Below are positions 57,468 to 64,000 of a stretch of 64,000 bases of DNA, in pieces. The notes under the pieces were generated by a model, which did not search any database, was not told the origin of the DNA, and worked only from the letters and a program-made list of their open reading frames with translations. The DNA lies in contig CAVYEM010000001.1 of NCBI GenBank assembly GCA_963767635.1, positions 1,054,001 to 1,118,000 on the forward strand. The letters run 5' to 3'. The first letter of the stretch is position 1; each line of letters starts with the position of its first letter. The stretch comes from CAVYEM01 sp963767635. GTDB lineage: Bacteria; Vulcanimicrobiota; Vulcanimicrobiia; Vulcanimicrobiales; Vulcanimicrobiaceae. Position numbers and translations under genes: made by a program.

Positions 57468-60400
57468 TTAAACGGTGCGCGCCGCCTCGGCGAAGCTGCA
57501 CAACAGATTTACTAGCGCCATCTGTTCGGGCGTTCGGCAATGGGCATCGAGCAAATGGGGACTGCACACCAAAACGCTCATACACTGGCCGCGCGAAATG
57601 GCGACGTTGAAGCGATTGCGATCGAACAAGAACTCCATGCCGCGCGGAACGTCGTCGGCCGTCGATGCCGCCATGGAGTAGAGGACGACCGGCGCTTCTT
57701 TGCCCTGAAACTTGTCGACGGTGCCGACTTCCACGCTTGCGTATCCGGATTGCTCGAGCAGTTGCTTGATCCGGACGCGCTGCACGTTGTACGGCGCCAC
57801 GATCAATATGCCGTCTTGCGTCAATGGACGTACGGGGTTGCGGCGAATTGCAACCGTTCCTCGCAGCAGCAGGCCAACTTCGGCGACGATGCGCTGCGCT
57901 TCCTCATCCGAGCCGTTACGGTTGCCCTCGTGCGCAACGGGCAGGTACACAAGGCCTTGCCCGGAGAGGCCCGGCGAATCGACGCGATTATTTTCCGTCT
58001 CGTCGAACGGATGCAGTCGGCCGTCGTAGACGGCGCGGGAAATAAACTCGCAAATCCGATGCTCCATCCGGTACGAGTGTTCTAGGAAGATGCCGTAGTC
58101 TGGCGGGACGGTCGCGGCATCGCCGCGCAAGTGATCGAGCACCGAGAGCGACGTTCCAACGGGATGCGATCCTTTGGATACGTGCGGCAGCTGCATCGGA
58201 TCTCCGAGCAACACCACGTTTTTTGCCGCGCGTGCGACAACGAGCGCGTCCGCGAGACTGACCTGGCCCGCTTCGTCGATGAAGAGATAGTCAAACCCGT
58301 CGCCGGCCATGGCTTCGTCGGCCCAAGCGAATGTCGTTCCCGCTACCAGCCGGCAGTCGCTCGAGAGGAGCGCTGCGAGATCGTCGGCGCTGTTGATCAT
58401 CGGCCACGGCTCGTACGGTGTGTAGGCGGACCCTTCCGTTCTGCTACTTTCCTTGTGGCAGCCGCGAAAGGCATACTTGCGTTCGTGCGCCGTTTCCTCG
58501 ATCTTGCGCAGCAGATTGTGCACGGCTTTGTGGCTATGCGCGGCAATTCCAACGCGCTTGCCGGCTTGCAGCAAATCGACGATCGTCCATGCGCCGGTGG
58601 TGGTCTTGCCCGAACCCGGCGGCCCTTGCACAAATACCGTGCTGTCGTCGAGGCGTTGAACGATCGTGGAAACGCTTTCCTTGGTGACGTTGGGCGGCTG
58701 GATATATGCAGTGACGGGGTCGTGTAGCCGCGGTCTGCGTGCGAGCAAAATGTCGATCAGCGCTGGATGACGTGCATGCAAATCGCCGGACAAATAAAGC
58801 TCCCCGATCGTTTGCAGTGCCGCGCGTTTCTTCGCATCGGATAGCGGTGTGCCGGGAATCAACGCACGCAGTTTATCGGGCTGCAGCTTGGAATTGAGCT
58901 TGAGCCGCAACAGGTGGCGCGTGCCCTGGATCTCGATCAGCTTGCCGGCCTTCTTGCGCGTGTCGGGACAGATGGGATCGCCGCGCAAGTAATGTTCCTG
59001 TGGGGGAAACTCGAACGTGTACACCGGCGTACGCTCTCCGGGGGCTTTCGCCGCGGGAATGTCCGCGCGCAGGTGCAGCCCTCCAATCGCCTCGTTGTCG
59101 AATTCCTCGAGGTCGTCGACGTTGTCGATGCGCTCGAAGTATTTCCACCAATCGGGCCGCTGCTCGCGGCGGTGATACCGCTGCAGATTCCCGAGCAGCC
59201 AGCGCGCTCGCATATCGGGCGCCCAGGAGCGCAGCTCTTCCGAGGACTCGGGCTCCGGCAGATCCCGCAACAAGGCACGTTCGGTCGACGTGATCTCGTC
59301 GTCATCGCCCTTTTCGGACTCCTCGGCGACCGAGGCCCACGGGATGGGTGCGCCGGTGTTCATGCTCAGCGACTGCCGCAACGCCAGAAGCCACTGGCGC
59401 AGCCGGTGCGTGGACCGGCAATCCTCGTCGTTATAGTGGCGAATATCGTCCAGAATGCCGTCATCGCGCGTGGACAGCCACGATTCGAACATGAGAATGG
59501 AATCGTCGCCGCGTTTTGTTTTCGCGGTACGCTCAAAACCGTAAAACGCTTCGACCTGCTTGATGGAGTACGACGGTGCAGAAATCCACAGTCCCTGGCG
59601 CACGACGTTGTACAGATCGCAAAAGACCTTGCGGCTCAGGAGATGGTTCACTTCGTTCTCGCGCGTCCCATACTCGCCCATCAGGCGACGCAGACGCGCG
59701 GGTTCGTAGGAACCGTAGTGGTAGACGTGCAGATCCGGATGCTCTTGCAAACGTGCCCTCAGCATGTCGACGAACGCTTCGAACGCGCGGCGTTCCGCTG
59801 AAAGCTCTGTGGCCCAAATGGCGTGATAGGCGTCTTCCAGCGGTAAGTAGTAGCCCCACAGATACTCCAGCCCGCGGTCGGCCCGGTACAACGGATCCCC
59901 TTCGATGTCGAAAAAGACGTCCGCGGCGTTTGGCTGCGGCATGCGGGCGAACCCGCATTGCGGATCGAACGGACGGAAGTCGAAAAAGTGCTGCGGCTGC
60001 CGGCCGCTGCGAACGGCTTCGCGCTGCAAATGCTGTTGCCGGGCCTGCGCTCGCAGATAGTCGAACGTCTTCTCCGCCATCTTGTACGGGGCCTCAGTTG
60101 CCGCCGCAAGCTGCGCGACCGTCGCGATGCCGGCACCCTCGAACTTTTTGATTTGGTCCTGCCGCATGAAGGCCACTAAACTCAAATGATCGTCGGCGTC
60201 GCGCTGATCGGCGCACGCCGCGTCCCATTTGCACGTCTCGCAATGCGCGCATTCAACGGGATACGGCAACTCCGCGCCGGAGTGCGTCAAGTCGACGTGG
60301 ACGTACTGCAAAAACGAGCGCTTGAGATGCCGGTAATAGGCGGAATAGTCCTCGAGCCGGTACCCGCGCTCCTTGCCGCTCCCCAGCACGATGTACCCGT

Positions 60401-60911
60401 GCTGCGGCATAACGCCCTGAATGCGATGCACGTGTTCGCTGTAATTGCAGAGCTGAATCAAAAAATAGGCCTTCGTCGCCAGCGCGAGTTTGGTATCGAT
60501 GACCTCGTCACTCCACGCTCCAAGGTTGCTCGGTACGGCCACCCGCCGTAAGAAGTCCGCCCGGCCCAAGAACGTGCCGTCAAAGAACGTGGGCTGGTAA
60601 ATCAGGTGCGCCCCCTTACGCATCGCCTCAATCGTTTGCGCTTCGGCGTTTTGCCAGTCCGCGATCGTGCTTTGCACCGCATCATCGAAGGCGACCAAAT
60701 GATCGCCGTACTTGTCGCGCTGAGCTGAGAGATAGCGGCGTTCGTGCTCCAGGCCCTTCTCGGCGATCAGCGCCCGCGTCGCCCCGTTTTCGGACGGTTG
60801 CGCGCGATGATGCATGGCGACCTCACGGCTCAGCCCCGTAAGGCGTCGGCACTCCAAGTACTCGTTCAAGTCGGACGCTGAATAGACGAAGCGGCCGTCG
60901 ACGCGCTGCAT
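57468..60911 (-). CDS. TM0106-type RecB-like nuclease fused to SF1 helicase
   Basis: 1,147 residues. N-terminal RecB-like (PD-(D/E)XK) nuclease of the TM0106 family (YSASDLNEYLECRRLTGLS, later EVIDTKLALATKAYFLIQLC, and Fe-S-type cysteines CAHCETCKWDAAC). Then an RNase H-like block (VFFDIEGDPLY, YHYGSYEPARLRRLM, HYNDEDCRSTHRL), and a C-terminal superfamily 1 DNA2/NAM7-like helicase: Walker A FVQGPPGSGKTTTG near residue 765, Walker B YLFIDEAGQVSLADAL, and VGTVDKFQGKEAPVVLYSMA. Probably acts in DNA repair or defence; single genes of this plan are not tied to one pathway. One intact frame of 3.4 kb. Confidence 0.87.
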   Translation of the reverse strand: MQRVDGRFVYSASDLNEYLECRRLTGLSREVAMHHRAQPSENGATRALIAEKGLEHERRYLSAQRDKYGDHLVAFDDAVQSTIADWQNAEAQTIEAMRKGAHLIYQPTFFDGTFLGRADFLRRVAVPSNLGAWSDEVIDTKLALATKAYFLIQLCNYSEHVHRIQGVMPQHGYIVLGSGKERGYRLEDYSAYYRHLKRSFLQYVHVDLTHSGAELPYPVECAHCETCKWDAACADQRDADDHLSLVAFMRQDQIKKFEGAGIATVAQLAAATEAPYKMAEKTFDYLRAQARQQHLQREAVRSGRQPQHFFDFRPFDPQCGFARMPQPNAADVFFDIEGDPLYRADRGLEYLWGYYLPLEDAYHAIWATELSAERRAFEAFVDMLRARLQEHPDLHVYHYGSYEPARLRRLMGEYGTRENEVNHLLSRKVFCDLYNVVRQGLWISAPSYSIKQVEAFYGFERTAKTKRGDDSILMFESWLSTRDDGILDDIRHYNDEDCRSTHRLRQWLLALRQSLSMNTGAPIPWASVAEESEKGDDDEITSTERALLRDLPEPESSEELRSWAPDMRARWLLGNLQRYHRREQRPDWWKYFERIDNVDDLEEFDNEAIGGLHLRADIPAAKAPGERTPVYTFEFPPQEHYLRGDPICPDTRKKAGKLIEIQGTRHLLRLKLNSKLQPDKLRALIPGTPLSDAKKRAALQTIGELYLSGDLHARHPALIDILLARRPRLHDPVTAYIQPPNVTKESVSTIVQRLDDSTVFVQGPPGSGKTTTGAWTIVDLLQAGKRVGIAAHSHKAVHNLLRKIEETAHERKYAFRGCHKESSRTEGSAYTPYEPWPMINSADDLAALLSSDCRLVAGTTFAWADEAMAGDGFDYLFIDEAGQVSLADALVVARAAKNVVLLGDPMQLPHVSKGSHPVGTSLSVLDHLRGDAATVPPDYGIFLEHSYRMEHRICEFISRAVYDGRLHPFDETENNRVDSPGLSGQGLVYLPVAHEGNRNGSDEEAQRIVAEVGLLLRGTVAIRRNPVRPLTQDGILIVAPYNVQRVRIKQLLEQSGYASVEVGTVDKFQGKEAPVVLYSMAASTADDVPRGMEFLFDRNRFNVAISRGQCMSVLVCSPHLLDAHCRTPEQMALVNLLCSFAEAARTV

Positions 60912-60969
60912 GTCGTTCCTTACTTTAGCCTACGCAGGCCGTGCTGCCTTTGGGTTTGGTGCGAGCGAA

Positions 60970-61167
60970 TCATTTCACCACGCTGAGCAGAATGGCGACG
61001 CACAACGCCGCAATCACCATGGCAAGCACGGCGCAGCCGCAGCCGCGCGCAGCATCGTCCGGTCGAATCGCTTCGGGCTCATCCTCGTCGCCGGCAACGA
61101 ACGTGAGAAAGAATGCGACGTTGAGCGGGTTTCTGGGATCGAACGGGTTGTGGTGCCGGTGCGGCAT
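60970..61167 (-). CDS. Small putative membrane protein
   Basis: 65 residues: a His/Pro-rich N-terminus (MPHRHHNPFDPRNPLN), a short acidic stretch (AGDEDEPEAIRPDD) and one C-terminal transmembrane helix (GCGCAVLAMVIAALCVAILL). Could be a tail-anchored protein. No family recognised and only a weak ribosome-binding site, so it is a candidate gene rather than a certain one. Confidence 0.5.
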   Translation of the reverse strand: MPHRHHNPFDPRNPLNVAFFLTFVAGDEDEPEAIRPDDAARGCGCAVLAMVIAALCVAILLSVVK

Positions 61168-61225
61168 ACCGCCATCGTACGTGCCGCTCGTGCCAGACGG
61201 CTGGCGCGTGACCGGCCGATGCGCT

Positions 61226-61387
61226 CTACAGTAAGCGCCTTAACTCCTCCGCAGTCATATCTATGGTGCGCAGGATGGCTGCGAGGGTGCCCCTTTGAGA
61301 TTGTCCGGTGATCCGGCACGGCAACTTACGAATGCGCTCGAATCCGGCGCGCTTCAGCGCACGCACTCGCTCTTCCCCGCTCCAAAG
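61226..61387 (-). pseudogene. hicA toxin remnant
   Basis: The reading SGEERVRALKRAGFERIRK joins directly to GTLAAILRTIDMTAEELRRL before a stop at 61226. These are the beginning and end of a HicA (YcfA-type) mRNA interferase. The central strand with the catalytic His (GSHxxxR region) is missing or scrambled, and a TAA sits just upstream of the possible start. About 47 codons remain of the usual 60-80, so it is most likely dead. Confidence 0.6.
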
Positions 61388-61604
61388 TTACGCAGCAGGT
61401 GGAGCATCGGACGGCGGAATGTCGCGTCCGTTTGCGCGAAAATGTTGGAGCATTAACTCGATCACCTCTCGCGCGTTAACGACAGACTTCTTCGCGCGTG
61501 GCTGCGCACGTGTGAGCGTTAGGAAAGGCAGGAACGACGACGTTGTAGCCGCCTGCTCCTCGGGCTGGGAGAATTACGCGATACCGTAGTATGGATTCTG
61601 CCAT
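61388..61604 (-). pseudogene. hicB antitoxin, frameshifted
   Basis: From ATG 61604: MAESILRYRVILPARGAGGY and NVVVPAFPNAHTCAATREE match the HicB N-terminal RNase H-like fold (RYRVxLEPxxxGGYxVxVP). The frame then stops, but NAREVIELMLQHFRANGRDI followed by PPSDAPPAA to a stop at 61388 continues in another frame. One extra base near 61490 separates them. Joined length is about 71 residues, as expected. Together with the hicA remnant this is a HicBA pair (antitoxin first) that is decaying or contains a sequence error. Confidence 0.6.
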
Positions 61605-61631
61605 GCATTCCGTTTCGGAATTGTTGCCCTT

Positions 61632-62615
61632 TCATCCGCCGTGTTCAGCCTGCTGTGGTGCTTCGTCACTGCGCGCGAGTGCGCGCGCCGCCTCAAGCGC
61701 CTGGGAAACGGCCTCGGGCGGTGCCGTCACGCGGGCTTCGGTCCCAAACCCCAGCGCCCATCGAATGACCTCGCCCGCATCGCTCACGGTGAACCTCATC
61801 GTTGCCGAGCCGTCCGGGTGCAGCTCGATGTCCTGCTCGTGCTGCCATACGCGCGAGGTGGCAGATGCGGCGATGGCCCGCGACATCCACACCGATATGC
61901 GCTGCTGCGCGCCGCTGCGGAAGAATCCCAGTACGTCGTCGCTCGCATATTCGGCCGGAATGGGCTGCGCGGAAAAGGATCCCGCGCGCTTTATCGGTGG
62001 TTCGATGTTGTCGAGCGCGTAATATTTCCACGTGCGCGCCGTCGGATCGCGGCCGAGCAAGTAGTAGCGTCCCGACCGGACGAAAATGCATGCGGGCTCG
62101 AGCCTACGCTCCTTGCCGGAATGGCGGAACGTGACGCGCGCACTGTCGGCCCATGCGGCTTCGAGCTGTTTGAACGTATCGGCGACGCGGCTCCCCTCGC
62201 GCAAGGTCGGCGTTAAAAACCGCAGAAAGCGCCGTTCCTGAGGATGCGCGTCTTCCTCGAGTGATGCGAGCTGCGCCTCGACGGGCGTACCCAGCGCATG
62301 TGCCGCCGCTTGAATGAGCGACCGCAGCGCGCGGCCGCTCTTGTCGATGGCGGTCGGCCTGGCATCGAACGAAACGAGCCTTACCAGATCGTTTTCGCTT
62401 TTCTCGCTCAACCGAAAGCCGGCGCGCTGTCCTATCTTTCGAAGTTCCTGCAAGTCGCGAAGCAAACTGCGTTCCGAGGTGCCGTAGTCGTCGCACAGGC
62501 GACTCAGCCGGATGAACTTGTTGCGAACGAGTTCGAGGAGAATGCGGATTTTGCGTTCGGTCGCACCGCTCGGTTCGCCCGCAGGCCGTGGTTTGCCGAA
62601 TCGTTTGCCGGCCAT
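61632..62615 (-). CDS. WYL domain-containing transcriptional regulator
   Basis: 327 residues. N-terminal DeoR-type winged helix (ATERKIRILLELVRNKFIRL, YGTSERSLLRDLQELRKI), a linker, then a WYL domain (RLEPACIFVRSGRYYLLGRD, where the WYL triplet reads YYL) and a C-terminal WCX-like region (FTVSDAGEVIRWALGFGTEA). WYL proteins sense ligands, often nucleic acids, and regulate DNA-damage or phage-response genes. The ATG at 62615 lies inside the end of the exonuclease frame (112-base overlap), with GAGG upstream. Neighbours (exonuclease, RecB-like helicase) suggest a DNA-repair or defence setting. Confidence 0.87.
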   Translation of the reverse strand: MAGKRFGKPRPAGEPSGATERKIRILLELVRNKFIRLSRLCDDYGTSERSLLRDLQELRKIGQRAGFRLSEKSENDLVRLVSFDARPTAIDKSGRALRSLIQAAAHALGTPVEAQLASLEEDAHPQERRFLRFLTPTLREGSRVADTFKQLEAAWADSARVTFRHSGKERRLEPACIFVRSGRYYLLGRDPTARTWKYYALDNIEPPIKRAGSFSAQPIPAEYASDDVLGFFRSGAQQRISVWMSRAIAASATSRVWQHEQDIELHPDGSATMRFTVSDAGEVIRWALGFGTEARVTAPPEAVSQALEAARALARSDEAPQQAEHGG

Positions 62616-63190
62616 CGTAACCTCTTTTCGTATCGCTCGATGCAGCGCATGAGGATGCCCGCCGTAACCAGCGCATCGGCGAGGGCGCGATGGGCAGGTA
62701 ACCCTTCGATAAACTCAGGGTGACACCCGATGGATTCAGGGTGACACCCGATGAACTCAGGATGCCAGCCGAAGAAGTTCCTCAAATCGTGATCGATACC
62801 CAGGAATCGCCGCAGCGTTTGGTTTTTGTGGTTCGGCGCCTCGGGATAGCAGTGGCGTGCGAGTCGCAGCGTGCACAACGACGGGAGCGGCCGGAGCAAA
62901 GGCAAAAAACTCAAATCGAAGCCGGCATTGTGCGCGACGACCGTCGCGCCCGTGCAATGCCGACGCAGCCGTCGCTGGGCGATACGGAACGGCGGCGCGC
63001 CCGCGACATCGTCGTCCGTTATTCCGTGCACACGCGTTGCGTAGTGGGGAATGGGGCGCCGCGGGTCTACGAGCGTCGACCACGTTTTGACGATGGTGCG
63101 GCCGCTCAGAACCACGCACGCCATTTCGACGACGCGGTCCCGCATTGGATCGAATCCCGTCGTTTCGACGTCAACCACTGCATATCGCAT
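62504..63190 (-). CDS. DEDDh 3'-5' exonuclease (DNA polymerase III epsilon-like), with in-frame repeat insertion
   Basis: 228 residues. Exo I: YAVVDVETTGFDP; Exo II: VVAHNAGFDLSFL; Exo III: AHRALADALVT. All catalytic acidic residues and the general-base His are present. It would trim DNA or RNA 3' ends in repair. Between about residues 140 and 164 the protein reads GWHPEFIGCHPESIGCHPEF then IEGLP, encoded by partial palindromic repeats, directly before Exo III. The last 37 or so residues overlap the WYL gene in another frame and look unnatural, so the true stop may have been lost by a small indel near 62630. ATG at 63190. Confidence 0.85.
   Translation of the reverse strand: MRYAVVDVETTGFDPMRDRVVEMACVVLSGRTIVKTWSTLVDPRRPIPHYATRVHGITDDDVAGAPPFRIAQRRLRRHCTGATVVAHNAGFDLSFLPLLRPLPSLCTLRLARHCYPEAPNHKNQTLRRFLGIDHDLRNFFGWHPEFIGCHPESIGCHPEFIEGLPAHRALADALVTAGILMRCIERYEKRLRWPANDSANHGLRANRAVRPNAKSAFSSNSFATSSSG
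62702..62765 (-). repeat. Degenerate palindromic repeats inserted in frame in the exonuclease gene
   Basis: Three tandem half-type family A units on the plus strand, each with TCAGG(G/A)TG(A/C)CACCCGATG-like sequence, the first preceded by CCCTTCGATAAACTCAGGGT. They encode the repeated peptide CHPE(F/S)I on the minus strand. The host reading frame is kept. Confidence 0.82.
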
Positions 63191-63221
63191 GCTCGCAGTA
63201 TGCTGCGAGCGCGTGCCATGG

Positions 63222-63457
63222 CTATGGCATGCCCGGTCGGACCGTCACGACCTCAAAATTGGTTCCCGGACCGATTGTGACGTTGCGGCCGGGATTCACG
63301 GCGCCGACGATGAGAACGTCCCCTGGAACCGGCACCGGAAACGGAAAGACATGGCGCCGGGCGGCATCAGCTGGTCGATCCGTCGACCTTGGCGCTGCCG
63401 GAAGAAACGGTGGAAACCATCGTAGCGGGGATGCGCACTCAGAATCTGCGCCGGCAT
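63222..63457 (-). CDS. Possible small protein, frameshifted
   Basis: From ATG 63457: MPAQILSAHPRYDGFHRFFR, then QRQGRRIDQLMPPGAM. After one missing base near 63350 it continues as PFPVPVPGDVLIVGAVNPGR and NVTIGPGTNFEVVTVRPGMP to a stop at 63222. The joined product is about 78 residues and looks protein-like on both sides of the break, but no family is recognised and no good ribosome-binding site is seen. Low confidence. The stop lies 32 bases before the exonuclease start on the same strand. Confidence 0.35.
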
Positions 63458-63512
63458 ATTCCATCCAGCCATGTGGTACCATCAAAATCCACTCTCCGCG
63501 AAGGAGGATGCC

Positions 63513-64000
63513 GTGCGCATTCGCTGCTTCGTTCTAGTGTATTTACTGGCGCTTGGAATCGCGGGATGCAGCGCTTCGGGCGGCGGAGGAACGGGCACAG
63601 CTTCCGTCGCCGGTTTGCCGGCGTTGCCGCCGCAAGCGATTTCGCAACACCCGACAAGTGTGACGTTTGTTCCGTACGTCTATCCGCCGGGCCACCTCGT
63701 CGCACTTGCGGTTGGATACAACGGCATTCCGTACGCTGCTGATTCCCAAGCCGATCTCGTACTGCTGACGAGCTGCGCGTTTCAAACGGAAAGTTATGCG
63801 CTTCCCAACGGCAGCGACCCCGCCGGAAGTTACCCGACCATTGCGACCGAGCCCAACGGCACGGCGTACACTTCGACCGGTCTTTTTTTAGATTTTCAGG
63901 TCGGACACTGGTCGCCGTTTGCCGTTAAATATGCGCCGGCATCGTCGTCGGGTAATCTCGTCGATCTGCAAGGCTTTAATTCGTTCAGTGTTTATCTAAC
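63513..64000 (+). CDS. Putative lipoprotein, 3' partial
   Basis: GTG start at 63513 preceded by AAGGAGG at six bases. A lipoprotein signal (MRIRCFVLVYLLALGIAGCS, lipobox cysteine about residue 19) is followed by a Ser/Gly-rich spacer and a beta-rich secreted domain (VTFVPYVYPPGHLVALAVGY, NGIPYAADSQADLVLLTSCA, TEPNGTAYTSTGLFLDFQ). The frame is open to the end of the window, so the C-terminus is not seen. It may be another extracellular beta-propeller like the Vgb-like protein at 43412, but too little is visible to say. The longer signal to the left is empty of other genes. Confidence 0.65.
   Translation, partial: MRIRCFVLVYLLALGIAGCSASGGGGTGTASVAGLPALPPQAISQHPTSVTFVPYVYPPGHLVALAVGYNGIPYAADSQADLVLLTSCAFQTESYALPNGSDPAGSYPTIATEPNGTAYTSTGLFLDFQVGHWSPFAVKYAPASSSGNLVDLQGFNSFSVYL

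Noticed and set aside
61308..61589. Plus-strand 93-residue frame
   Set aside because: Antisense to the better supported hicB/hicA remnants and without protein-like composition.

Overview
The window looks like a high-GC chromosomal contig from an uncultured, aerobic, Gram-negative-type soil or desert bacterium. My best guess is Candidatus Eremiobacterota (WPS-2, Vulcanimicrobiota). This is an inference from gene content: several TonB-dependent receptors with an N-terminal carboxypeptidase-regulatory-like domain, many small secreted or lipobox proteins, an RND pump, and a complete high-affinity group 1h-type [NiFe]-hydrogenase locus. I found no rRNA or tRNA gene that could settle taxonomy.

Layout. 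1-4783: a frameshifted FAD/Fe-S dehydrogenase (5' partial) followed by a pyruvate-oxidase-like TPP enzyme. 4788-6566: palindromic repeat arrays around a small GIY-YIG nuclease gene that is bounded by perfect inverted repeats. 6575-14877: three TonB-dependent receptors and two small secreted proteins. 14909-17213: an NAD-binding dehydrogenase, a DUF5069 protein and an alpha/beta hydrolase. 17378-21455: a promoter, a hairpin leader and rpoC without rpoB. 21391-23000: two more repeat arrays around a TonB-C-like gene. 23001-25766 (minus): VC0807-like membrane protein, Ca2+/cation antiporter, hypB, hypA. 25903-40195 (plus): hemerythrin, then hydrogenase small and large subunits, a NifU/Fe-S fusion, DUF5947, DUF6084, a conserved unknown, maturation protease, a small protein, hypC, an 0.8-kb repeat array, hypD, hypE, a double-SIS protein, a glutaredoxin and hypF. 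40293-45505: secreted proteins (GHL15-like, DUF4142, HiPIP, Vgb-like propeller, unknown). 45510-50457 (minus): threonine ammonia-lyase, phosphoesterase, TonB receptor. 50579-53377: LuxR-type AAA regulator. 53492-54094: higBA. 54289-57456: RND pump. 57468-63190 (minus): RecB-like nuclease/helicase, a small membrane protein, decayed hicBA, WYL regulator, DEDDh exonuclease. A partial lipoprotein gene runs off the right end.

How the genes work together. The divergent hypAB and hhy/hyp clusters supply structural subunits, nickel delivery (HypA/HypB), Fe(CN)2CO assembly (HypC/D/E/F) and the C-terminal processing protease for a cytoplasmic-side H2-oxidising enzyme. The NifU/Fe-S fusion is a plausible electron-transfer partner, and the upstream hemerythrin hints at O2 handling. 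The group 1h assignment fits trace-H2 oxidation.

The most striking unexplained structure is the repeat system. Two related palindrome families with covarying stems form five arrays, sit at gene 3' ends, supply stop codons to rpoC, hypC and the GIY-YIG gene, and occur in frame inside a SIS-domain gene and an exonuclease gene. The GIY-YIG gene with inverted repeats at both ends is a candidate for the mobilising unit.

Many genes carry single-base frameshifts (about 18 in the window), while other very long genes are intact. I treat most of these as probable sequence or assembly errors but cannot exclude real pseudogenes.
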